From: an uncultured Pseudomonadota bacterium | GTDB lineage: Bacteria > Pseudomonadota > Gammaproteobacteria > Steroidobacterales > Steroidobacteraceae | Reading direction: 5' to 3' | NCBI GenBank assembly: GCA_903862885.1 | Contig: CAIOZU010000014.1 | Coordinates: 1-64,000, forward strand | Length of the DNA stretch: 64,000 nucleotides | Shown here: positions 42,373 to 50,087 of the stretch, one piece after another | How positions within the stretch are numbered: position 1 is the first letter of the stretch | Layout: every line of letters starts with the position of its first letter | Notes under the pieces: model-generated | The model's input: only the letters and a program-made list of their open reading frames with translations | The model's database searches: none | Told to the model about the DNA's origin: nothing | Made by a program: the position numbers and the translations under genes

Positions 42373-43809
42373 TTAGTGGGTCAAGGCCCAGCGTACCACG
42401 GTATCGATGACGTCATCACCACTGCTGTGTTGTGCATTGCTATGGTTGACGAGGACGACCACCGTTAGAGGCCTCTCTGAGGTGGTCGTGACCCAGCCGG
42501 CGACTGCCGCGACATCGTTTAAGTGGCCCGTTTTAAGGCGAATACGCGCCTGATCGGTCAGGTCTGTGAATCGGTGTTTTAGGGTGCCGTCTTGTCCTGC
42601 GAGAGGCAATGAGGCTGCAAATTCTGGGTAATAGCGGCTCTGGTGGGCGACCTGCAGAATGCGGGCGAGAGTATCAGCTGAAATACGCGCTAGGCGTGAT
42701 AAGCCGGAGCCATTATCAATCACAAGCTCAGGACTATTGAGTCCATGGGTCTGTAGCCACTCGTGCAGCACCGCTTCGCTGCTTGCCTCGGTGGCGGGGG
42801 CGCCGTGGCGCTCTATCCCCTGGGTGAGTAACAGCATGCGGGCCATGACGTTACTGCTGTATTTATTGACGAGCGGCAGTACTTCGCCCAAGGAGAGTGA
42901 ATCAAATTCTTGTAGCAGGATGGCCGTCTTGGGCGTTGGCCCTAACTTAAGGTGCCCCGTGACGTCGCCACCCAAGCGTTGTAAGTGCTCCACGAAGGTG
43001 CCGTAAGCGTAGTTGGGGGCATCCAGTGCGGCTCGTCGCAAGGTGGTGGCTTCGCAGTGACTGGCTAAGGTGCCACGGAGCATCAAATGCTGTGGGCTCG
43101 TACCGTCTTCTACAATGGATACCGGCCGCGTCGAGTGCTTGCAGGCTCCGGTAGTTACTTTCAATTCATTCTCTACGGTGAGCGTAGTGGGTTGTGGATC
43201 AGTGATCAGTCGAATATCAGAGGCTTCAGGTAGCAAGTGAAATTCGAGCGTCTGAAAGTTAACCAGTAGCGCATCGGGGAGCACGTTGTAGGATCGTGAT
43301 CCTTGGCCATCGAAGTCATCAGGGTGTGCGTCTTGGAGTGCATAGAGAGAGCGGTCAATCACCAAGTCGCCATCAATATGCAGGAGTCCTTCGTTGTGAA
43401 GTGCACGAGCAAAGCTCCACCAGCGCTCGGCACTCATAAAGGGATCGCCACCCCCTTGAATGATGAGGTCTCCCTGCAGATGACCTTGCACGATAGGACC
43501 TGTCCGATAAGCGCGTGTGTGCCAATGGTAGTTGGGGCCTAGTGCATCGAGGGCGGCGAAGGTCGTTAGCACTTTGAGCGTGGAGGCGGGGCTTCTGGCT
43601 ACCTCTGAGTTGAGCTCCAAAATGGTCTCACCGGTGAGGGCGTCTCTGACGACGATGCTGACATCCTGGGCGGGGATGCCTTGACGATGTAGGGCCTGAT
43701 CAATCATAGCCGGGAGAGTGGCGGTGGATAGTGGCGGCGCGACGGCTGGCGCAGTTGCCACCCAAAACCACAGAATCAAGGCAAATGATCGGCTCTGGAG
43801 TTGTATCAT
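42373..43809 (-). CDS. dacB: D-alanyl-D-alanine carboxypeptidase/endopeptidase (PBP4)
   Basis: Peptidase family S13 penicillin-binding protein, 478 residues (E. coli DacB 477), periplasmic, removing terminal D-Ala and cutting cross-links. A signal peptide covers about residues 1-24. Active-site motifs are SxxK in RSPASTLKVL (about residue 70), SxN in NKYSSNVMARML and KTG in RLKTGHLNDVAAVAGW. The large insert between SxxK and SxN that characterises S13 is present (about 95-290). It diverges from the HtrA-like operon across 137 bp. Confidence 0.95.
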   Translation of the reverse strand: MIQLQSRSFALILWFWVATAPAVAPPLSTATLPAMIDQALHRQGIPAQDVSIVVRDALTGETILELNSEVARSPASTLKVLTTFAALDALGPNYHWHTRAYRTGPIVQGHLQGDLIIQGGGDPFMSAERWWSFARALHNEGLLHIDGDLVIDRSLYALQDAHPDDFDGQGSRSYNVLPDALLVNFQTLEFHLLPEASDIRLITDPQPTTLTVENELKVTTGACKHSTRPVSIVEDGTSPQHLMLRGTLASHCEATTLRRAALDAPNYAYGTFVEHLQRLGGDVTGHLKLGPTPKTAILLQEFDSLSLGEVLPLVNKYSSNVMARMLLLTQGIERHGAPATEASSEAVLHEWLQTHGLNSPELVIDNGSGLSRLARISADTLARILQVAHQSRYYPEFAASLPLAGQDGTLKHRFTDLTDQARIRLKTGHLNDVAAVAGWVTTTSERPLTVVVLVNHSNAQHSSGDDVIDTVVRWALTH

Positions 43810-43946
43810 AAGCCATGGAGTGTAAGACCAAGAGGACTGCCGCCGCCATCCCCCCGCGAGGGAAGCCGGTCGGCGCCATTGCGTTGAAACTTCTGAACGT
43901 CGGAGCCGTCTAACAGGATGAGATCGTTGGGTAGGAGAGCGGTGTG

Positions 43947-45410
43947 ATGAGTCGAGCCCTTTGGATCCGGCGCGTGGCGCTGCTTTGTTGGGTGATGGCG
44001 CCTCTTATGGGCGGTTGTGGTCGTGTGCTGCACGGGAGGGCTTCGGTAGTGGCTACGCCGCCCGCGCCCCAGTCAACGGCGGCCAGTCCTGGCAGTTTGG
44101 CTGCACAGGCACGTGGGCTACCTGATTTCACGGAACTCGTCGCTCAATATGGTCCCGCGGTCGTTAATATCAGCGTCATTGAAAAAGGCCATCCAGAGAT
44201 GGCCGATGAGCTCGGTGCCGACGATCCGTTGCATGATTTTCTGCGTCGTTTTGGTGCTCCACCCAATCGGGACAATCAGCCGCCCGCACGCGGGGAGGGC
44301 TCTGGTTTTATCGTGGCTTCAGACGGTTATATTTTAACCAACGCACATGTAGTGAATGATGCGAGTGTGGTCAGCGTTCGTTTGACCGATCGACGTGAGT
44401 TCACAGCCAAGGTCATTGGTATCGATCGACGTACCGATGTGGCGGTGATCAAAATTGATGGTAAAAATCTGCCGATCGTGCGGATCGGGGATCCCACGCG
44501 CTTGCGTCCGGGAGAGTGGGTGGTTGCGATCGGCTCGCCGTTTGGCTTTGATAACAGTGTCACCGCGGGCATTGTCAGCGCGACTGCGCGGTCGATGGAT
44601 GGCCAATACACCCCTTTTATACAGACCGATGCGGCAGTGAATCCGGGTAATTCCGGTGGGCCTCTGTTTAATATGGCGGGTGAGGTGGTGGGCATTAATT
44701 CGCAAATTTACAGCCGCACGGGCGGTTTTATGGGCATCTCCTTCGCGATCCCCATTGATATGGCGATTGATGTGAAGGACCAGCTGGTTAAACACGGTCA
44801 TGTGGAGCGCGGCAAAATGGGCGTGCTGGTGCAGGACGTAGGTCAGCAATTAGCCGACTCCTTTGGCCTTGATCGGCCGCGCGGTGCCATCGTCAGTCAA
44901 GTGGAGACGGGCGGGCCCGCGGCGCAGGCGGGGCTGCGTTCCGGGGATATTATTTTGTCGGTCGATGGTCGTCTGATTGAGCGTTCTGGGCAGTTGTCGG
45001 CTTATGTCTCTCGCGTGAAGCCTGGCGAGCACGTGGTGGTCGAGTTTTGGCGAGACCGGACGCTGAAAAAGCTAACGGTAGCCATTGTGGAGCTCAAAGA
45101 AAGTCACGTGGCAAGTAAAGACACGGACGAGAATCAGCATGACAGCAAGTTAGGCTTATCACTTCGGCCGCTCACGCCTGCTGAGCAGCGTAGCACCGGT
45201 TTGAAGAGCGGACTGGTGGTGCAGGATGTGCGCGGTCCAGCGCTAGAGGCTGGCATGCGGATGGGCGACGTGGTGTTGGGGCTGAATGGTGAGTTAGTGA
45301 ATTCCGTCGACGCACTCACCTCATTAGTGGCTAAGGCGAAGGGGTCAGTGGCTTTATTAGTGAGTCGCGAAGGTGCGACGATCTTTATTCCGATTCGCAT
45401 CGGTGGCTGA
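43947..45410 (+). CDS. DegP/DegQ (HtrA) serine protease with two PDZ domains
   Basis: Envelope quality-control protease of family S1C, about 488 residues. The catalytic triad is visible: His in YILTNAHVV, Asp in RRTDVAVIKID and Ser in NPGNSGGPLFN. PDZ1 begins MGVLVQDVGQQLADSFGL and PDZ2 LGLSLRPLTPAEQRSTGLKSG, each with its carboxylate-binding loop. The N-terminus ends LMGGC after a hydrophobic stretch, so it may be a lipoprotein, unusual for DegP/DegQ; the lipobox is imperfect (Met at -3). TAGGAGAG precedes ATG 43947. Only 13 bp separate it from the first SUMF1-fold gene, and the three genes appear to form one operon. Confidence 0.93.
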   Translation: MSRALWIRRVALLCWVMAPLMGGCGRVLHGRASVVATPPAPQSTAASPGSLAAQARGLPDFTELVAQYGPAVVNISVIEKGHPEMADELGADDPLHDFLRRFGAPPNRDNQPPARGEGSGFIVASDGYILTNAHVVNDASVVSVRLTDRREFTAKVIGIDRRTDVAVIKIDGKNLPIVRIGDPTRLRPGEWVVAIGSPFGFDNSVTAGIVSATARSMDGQYTPFIQTDAAVNPGNSGGPLFNMAGEVVGINSQIYSRTGGFMGISFAIPIDMAIDVKDQLVKHGHVERGKMGVLVQDVGQQLADSFGLDRPRGAIVSQVETGGPAAQAGLRSGDIILSVDGRLIERSGQLSAYVSRVKPGEHVVVEFWRDRTLKKLTVAIVELKESHVASKDTDENQHDSKLGLSLRPLTPAEQRSTGLKSGLVVQDVRGPALEAGMRMGDVVLGLNGELVNSVDALTSLVAKAKGSVALLVSREGATIFIPIRIGG

Positions 45411-45423
45411 GGAGCGACTGCCT

Positions 45424-46368
45424 ATGGTGATGAAGTGTGCCTGGGGGCTGATGGTGAGCTGTCTTCTCTGTCTGTCTGTCGCTTGGGCGGAGCCTGCGGC
45501 CGGTTGGCGGGACTGTGCGGACTGTCCTGAGATGGTGCGGATTCCTGCCGGCAGTTTCGTGATGGGGGCCACTGCGATCGATGCGCATGCTAACGGTACC
45601 CATGCCGAGTCACAGTCTGTGGTCATTAAAATAGCTAAAGCATTCGCGTTAGGCCGTACCGAGGTGACGCGACGTGAGTATCTTCTGTTTGTGGCGGACA
45701 GTGGTTATGACGGCACCGGGCCTTGCATCACGTGGAGTGAAAAACTCGGTCGCTTTAATGCCGATCGCGATCGGGGTCCTGATAACCCGGGACGTCCGCA
45801 CACTGCCCATGACGATGATCCCGCCGCGTGTGTGAGTTGGACGGATGCAAAGGCTTACGTGGCCTGGCTCACCGATCGAACAGGTAAGCCTTATCGGCTG
45901 CCTTCTGAAGCAGAATGGGAGTATGCGGCGCGCGCGGGCAGCGCCACTACTTATCCGTGGGGTGACGCGGCCGCTGATGGCTGCGAGTTTGCCAATCTGT
46001 ATGACCAGTCATCGCATGAAGTCTATGAGATGGGTTGGCAGGCTCTCCAGTGTCGCGATGGCTATGCCGATGTGGCGCCGGTGGGTGCGCTTTCTCCTAA
46101 CGCCTTTGGTGTGTACGACCTGATTGGTAATGTCAGTCAGTGGGTAGAGGATTGTTATACCGACAGCTACGTGGGGCGCCCACGTGATGGGCGCGCGTGG
46201 GTGTGGACGGGTGGCTGTGGTCAGCGGGTGATACGTGGCGCCAGTTGGGTGTCCCCCGCTGAGCACGCGCGCAGTGCCGCCAGAGATCACGCGGAGCTCG
46301 GGATGCGCGCTGACTTCCTAGGATTTCGGGTTGCGGTGGATATCGATATCGGCAAGGAGGGGCATTGA
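45424..46368 (+). CDS. secreted SUMF1/FGE-sulfatase-fold protein A
   Basis: Secreted protein of 314 residues: a signal peptide (residues 1-22, ending SVAWA) followed by a formylglycine-generating-enzyme fold. Markers: MVRIPAGSFVMGA, KAFALGRTEVTRREYLLFV, CVSWTDAKAYVAWLTDRTG, YRLPSEAEWEYAARAG, GNVSQWVEDCY and the closing VIRGASWVSP...LGFRVA. In true FGE the C-terminal segment carries a copper-binding cysteine pair after the GGSY/W motif; here that stretch (GASWVSPAEHARSAARD) has no cysteine, so sulfatase activation is unlikely. An N-terminal CADC pair may form a disulphide. The role is unknown; the fold also appears in ligand-binding and iron-enzyme families. Followed after 1 bp by a paralog. 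Confidence 0.88.
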   Translation: MVMKCAWGLMVSCLLCLSVAWAEPAAGWRDCADCPEMVRIPAGSFVMGATAIDAHANGTHAESQSVVIKIAKAFALGRTEVTRREYLLFVADSGYDGTGPCITWSEKLGRFNADRDRGPDNPGRPHTAHDDDPAACVSWTDAKAYVAWLTDRTGKPYRLPSEAEWEYAARAGSATTYPWGDAAADGCEFANLYDQSSHEVYEMGWQALQCRDGYADVAPVGALSPNAFGVYDLIGNVSQWVEDCYTDSYVGRPRDGRAWVWTGGCGQRVIRGASWVSPAEHARSAARDHAELGMRADFLGFRVAVDIDIGKEGH

Positions 46369-46369
46369 T

Positions 46370-47326
46370 ATGAACAAATGGCTCTTGGCCTTGCTCTTGG
46401 TATGGCCTGTTACCTTATGGGCGCAGCCCGCGGTGACTGCCAAGGTGGTGGCCGCTGCGGACCCTGGGCTCATTCGGGATTGTCCTGATTGCCCTGAGCT
46501 CATGGTGATTCCGGCGGGGCAGTTTTTATTGGGTTCGCCCGCTGATGAGCGCGAGGTCCATGTAGGCAGCGGCGAACAGCCTGGGCTGTCGGTCACGATG
46601 GCGCGTCCCTTTGCCATGGGCCGTTACGAAATCACGGTGGCGCAGTTTCGAGCGTTTTCTATCGCCGCGCAGCGTCTCTCCCATGGCGACTGTCGCGTCA
46701 CGATGGGGGCCGGTTGGACTCGACTGGCTGATCGCAATTGGATGCATCCGGAGGGCGAGGGCTCGCCCGCGGAGCTTGAGCCGGTGGTTTGCGTCAGTTG
46801 GGATGATGCTCAAGCCTACGTTGGCTGGCTGTCGCAACTCACAGGTCATCACTATCGACTGCCCTCCGAGACTGAGTGGGAGTACGCGGCGCGTGGTGGC
46901 ACGGTGACCGCTCGATATTTTGGCGATCATGACTCTGATGAAGCAAGCGTACTATCAGTGGCGTGTGACTATGCCAATGTCTATGATGCCTCGGCGGTGC
47001 ATGATCTTCATTTTAGTTATCCGAGCGCGCGCTGTAGCGATCATCACACGCGTCAAGCGCCCGTGGGTAGCTATAAATCGAACGCCTTTGATCTGTTTGA
47101 CATGATCGGCAATGTGCGTGAGTGGATTCAGGATTGTTACACGGCAAGCTACGTGGGTCGGCCTGCCGATGCCCGATCATGGGAATGGGGTGGATGTGAG
47201 TGGCGAGGAGTGCGTGGCGGCTCGTGGGCCACGCGACCTGCTGACAGCCGGTCGGCCGCTCGCGGCTTTGAAAACCAATCGATGCGTCAATCCGACTTAG
47301 GCTTTCGCGTGGTCCGAGACTTTTGA
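46370..47326 (+). CDS. secreted SUMF1/FGE-sulfatase-fold protein B
   Basis: Paralog of the preceding gene, 318 residues, with signal peptide (1-19, PVTLWA). It shares CPDCPELMVIPAGQFLLGS, FAMGRYEITVAQFRAF, CVSWDDAQAYVGWLSQLTG, YRLPSETEWEYAARGG, GNVREWIQDCYTASYVGRP and the end VRGGSWATRP...LGFRVV. The FGE catalytic cysteine pair is again absent. Conserved cysteines in DCYT and GGCEW suggest a structural disulphide. AAGGAGGGG lies 7 bases upstream, and the ATG is 1 bp after the previous stop. Tandem duplication followed by divergence is likely. Confidence 0.88.
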   Translation: MNKWLLALLLVWPVTLWAQPAVTAKVVAAADPGLIRDCPDCPELMVIPAGQFLLGSPADEREVHVGSGEQPGLSVTMARPFAMGRYEITVAQFRAFSIAAQRLSHGDCRVTMGAGWTRLADRNWMHPEGEGSPAELEPVVCVSWDDAQAYVGWLSQLTGHHYRLPSETEWEYAARGGTVTARYFGDHDSDEASVLSVACDYANVYDASAVHDLHFSYPSARCSDHHTRQAPVGSYKSNAFDLFDMIGNVREWIQDCYTASYVGRPADARSWEWGGCEWRGVRGGSWATRPADSRSAARGFENQSMRQSDLGFRVVRDF

Positions 47327-47352
47327 GGAATCGCTTTTCATGGCGGGAGAGA

Positions 47353-47375
47353 GGGGTGACATCGAATGCCACCCC
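47353..47375. terminator. hairpin between convergent SUMF1 operon and TonB receptor
   Basis: GGGGTG (47353-47358) pairs with CACCCC (47370-47375) across an 11-nt loop. GGCGGG and CCGCC flank it. There is no T run on either strand, so a weak or rho-assisted terminator for both directions is all that can be suggested. Confidence 0.35.
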
Positions 47376-47384
47376 GCCGAGTCC

Positions 47385-49871
47385 TTAGAACTTCTGGCCA
47401 AAGTTCAAGCCGACTAAGCGCGGCTTGATCGGAATCACGTTCACTAGATTGCACACCGACGGCACACAGGTCGTGTAGCGGAGTGCGGATGCTCGGTTGT
47501 CAGTGACGTTTTGTACATAGAGCTCCATGTGCCAGCGGTCGCGCTCAACGCCGGCTGCCACGTCCGCTGTGCCATAGCCCGGAAGGCCGCCCACGACCGC
47601 CTCGTCTTCACTCTTAAGCGCTGACAGTGCGTTGGTCTGATAAACCAAGGCCAATTGAGTGTGTGCGCGAAAATCGCCGGCATTCCATTCGTAACGCGCG
47701 ATGGAATTTCCTTTGAACTTGGCAGACACAGGCAGTCTTGAGCCAGAGGGTGCCAAGATGGCATTTGCCAGCAACCCATAAGCTGGGTCATTGAAAGGCT
47801 CCTGACAAGAGCTGGATGGGCTGGTGTACAGGCACGCATTGGTCAGTAATTTGGCGTCCAAAAAAGTCATTGAGGTGGAGAGGGTTAAGCCATCCATCGG
47901 GACATATTGAACTTCTGCTTCCACGCCCTTGATCGCTGCTCGGCCGGCATTAACGATCTCGGTGATGGCATAAGGGCCTGAGAGACCAAACTGAGCGTCT
48001 TTCCATTTTTCATAAAACAGAGCGCCATTGATTCGCAAACGATGATCAAGCCACGTGGTTTTAGCACCGAATTCAAAGTTGGTGAGATAGTCCGGGTTAT
48101 AGGCCGGCACGGTCGGCAAGCGATTCACCCCACCGGGTCTGAAGCCTGTCGACCAGGTGCCATAGATCATCTTGTCATCATCGATCTTATAGGTCAGATT
48201 CAGGCGGTGCGTGTTGCTGCTTTTGGTGGCGCGGCTGTTGATGTTCTCGCAGGGCAGCGATGGATTGTTGGTGACAATTGGTGTGAAGCACTGATTTTCG
48301 CCTGGGCGACCGGTCAGCAAATAAGCCGTCTCGCTGAATCCGGAGAAACCATTGACCGTATTATCGTAATGAAAGAGTCGTATGCCACCGGTTAATGCCC
48401 AGCGACTGGTGATGTCATAGGTGACATCCGTAAAGAGTGCCGTGTCTCGATCGGTGCGAAAGGCATGGTCCCGGTAATTAACACCGGGGCTACCGCTGAT
48501 GGAGAACGCGGGGCTTAAGTTCTCAACTAGAAACTTCTCATCCGAATCATCATACTGTCGCTGCATAAACGCGCCGACCACACCATGCACTACCCAATCC
48601 TTGGGAGAGGCTAAGCGAAACTCTTGCGATTGTTTGACGAACAGTTCGGTGGCTGTGAAGATCTGCGCTGGGTTGATGACGGCATTATTTTTGTCAGTAA
48701 AAATAGAGCCCCAAGGGGAACTGGTGTAGCCCACATACTTGGCATCATAAAAGAGCGAGTAGTCTGAGTAATCATCATAGTTATGCACATGGCGACGCAC
48801 ATAACCGGCGGCGTAGCTGAGATCAAAGTCCGCGATTTTCCCTTCCACGACCAAAGTACCCATCCACCACGCGTCACGATTCAAGTCGAGTGCGAAACGC
48901 GAGATATTGAGATCACCGGATCCGCCTAAGATCATGGGATCGCTGCCGGCAGGACCCCCATAAACCGGTGTGACCGTGACGGCGTTGGGGGTGTAACCAT
49001 TCTGCCCATGTGCACTTTGACTTTGGGTCATGAAGGTGGGGGTGACGGTCCAGGTGTCATTTAGATTCATCTTCAGGGCGATGCGCCCACCCGTTGTGTC
49101 GACGTAGTTAGAGTTCTTCTTTACAAAGGGAGCGTCACTGCGAATGGCGCCTGAGGTGGGATAGTACTCCGGTGCATTGGGGACAATGTTGATGTAGCCG
49201 CCATCATGTTCTGCCCAACCGACGAGGCGGATTGCCGCTCGATCATTGATCGGTATATTGGCGAAGCCTTCTACTTTGCCACCTGCGCCACCCACCGTGT
49301 ACGTTTCTGCTGTGATGTCATAGCCTGCCTCAAAGCGGGTCGGATCTGGTTTATTGGTGATAAGGCGCAAGGTGCCGGCCATGGAGCTTGCACCAAATAA
49401 AGTGCCTTGCGGCCCGGCGAGTGCTTCGACGCGTGCGATGTCATAGACATGCAGATCTAAGTTGTTACCGATGGTGGTCACTGGCATTTCATCCAGATAC
49501 AAACCGACTAAGGGTTGGGATCCGGTGTGTAGGCCATCGCCTCCATTGGTGACGCCGCGGACATAGATATTGGATTGGCCCGGGCCGTAGGATTGCACGG
49601 ATAGGCTCGGGAGGTAGCGCGCATAGTCTTCGAAGCTTGCCACCTGTAGTTCCATGAGCTTTTTGGAGTCGAGCGCTTGGATACTGATAGGTACCGTTTG
49701 TAGATTCTCTTCTCGCTTTTGTGAGGTGACTATCACCTCTTCCAAAATGCCGCTGTTCACTGGACTTTGCTGCGCTTGAGCGGCGAGGCTTGCGCCTAAG
49801 ATGGCTGAGGTAATGGCCGCTAACGGTTGCAGGGCGTGGCGTGTGCGGGTCAGGGGTCGATGGGTGCGCAT
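47385..49871 (-). CDS. TonB-dependent receptor, tandem copy 1
   Basis: Outer-membrane receptor, 828 residues, with signal peptide ending GASLAAQA (about residue 33), TonB-box region LEEVIVTSQKREENLQ, plug with NIYVRGVTNGGDGLH and VEALAGPQGTLFGASSMAG, and a barrel ending RLVGLNFGQKF with the canonical terminal Phe. CAGGA lies about 6 bases before the ATG. It is strongly similar along its whole length to the next receptor (50088-52661): for example, both contain FANIPIND, VKKNSN and NLNDTWTVTPTF. The ligand is unknown. It is convergent with the HtrA-SUMF1 operon. Confidence 0.93.
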   Translation of the reverse strand: MRTHRPLTRTRHALQPLAAITSAILGASLAAQAQQSPVNSGILEEVIVTSQKREENLQTVPISIQALDSKKLMELQVASFEDYARYLPSLSVQSYGPGQSNIYVRGVTNGGDGLHTGSQPLVGLYLDEMPVTTIGNNLDLHVYDIARVEALAGPQGTLFGASSMAGTLRLITNKPDPTRFEAGYDITAETYTVGGAGGKVEGFANIPINDRAAIRLVGWAEHDGGYINIVPNAPEYYPTSGAIRSDAPFVKKNSNYVDTTGGRIALKMNLNDTWTVTPTFMTQSQSAHGQNGYTPNAVTVTPVYGGPAGSDPMILGGSGDLNISRFALDLNRDAWWMGTLVVEGKIADFDLSYAAGYVRRHVHNYDDYSDYSLFYDAKYVGYTSSPWGSIFTDKNNAVINPAQIFTATELFVKQSQEFRLASPKDWVVHGVVGAFMQRQYDDSDEKFLVENLSPAFSISGSPGVNYRDHAFRTDRDTALFTDVTYDITSRWALTGGIRLFHYDNTVNGFSGFSETAYLLTGRPGENQCFTPIVTNNPSLPCENINSRATKSSNTHRLNLTYKIDDDKMIYGTWSTGFRPGGVNRLPTVPAYNPDYLTNFEFGAKTTWLDHRLRINGALFYEKWKDAQFGLSGPYAITEIVNAGRAAIKGVEAEVQYVPMDGLTLSTSMTFLDAKLLTNACLYTSPSSSCQEPFNDPAYGLLANAILAPSGSRLPVSAKFKGNSIARYEWNAGDFRAHTQLALVYQTNALSALKSEDEAVVGGLPGYGTADVAAGVERDRWHMELYVQNVTDNRASALRYTTCVPSVCNLVNVIPIKPRLVGLNFGQKF

Positions 49872-50052
49872 GGTGAGTCCTGCTGACGCGGTGACATCTA
49901 AGGGTGAATGAGTGGGTGATTAAATTATAAGCCAAACCTCGATCCGAGGGCCGGCCTCTGAAGCCGCAGACCTGTGGGGCTGAGTAGGCGGCGCACCATC
50001 GCACGCTTTAGAGATCGTGACGCAGGCACTGAGCCGACGCGTGGGGTCAATG

Positions 50053-50078
50053 ACCGGGTGATGTGACCACCACCCGGT
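50053..50078 (-). terminator. hairpin after TonB receptor copy 2
   Basis: ACCGGGTG (50053-50060) and CACCCGGT (50071-50078) form an 8-bp stem with a 10-nt loop, 10 bp beyond the receptor stop. No T run follows on the minus strand, so termination is a guess. It lies within the 216-bp gap that also holds the promoter of copy 1. Confidence 0.35.
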
Positions 50079-50087
50079 GTGTCGAGC

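Noticed and set aside
44327-44849. Two long minus-strand frames inside the HtrA-like gene
   Set aside because: They overlap the protease catalytic motifs and have arginine/histidine-rich, non-protein-like composition.
45424-47326. True formylglycine-generating enzymes (sulfatase activators)
   Set aside because: The catalytic cysteine pair is missing in both and no sulfatase gene is in the window.
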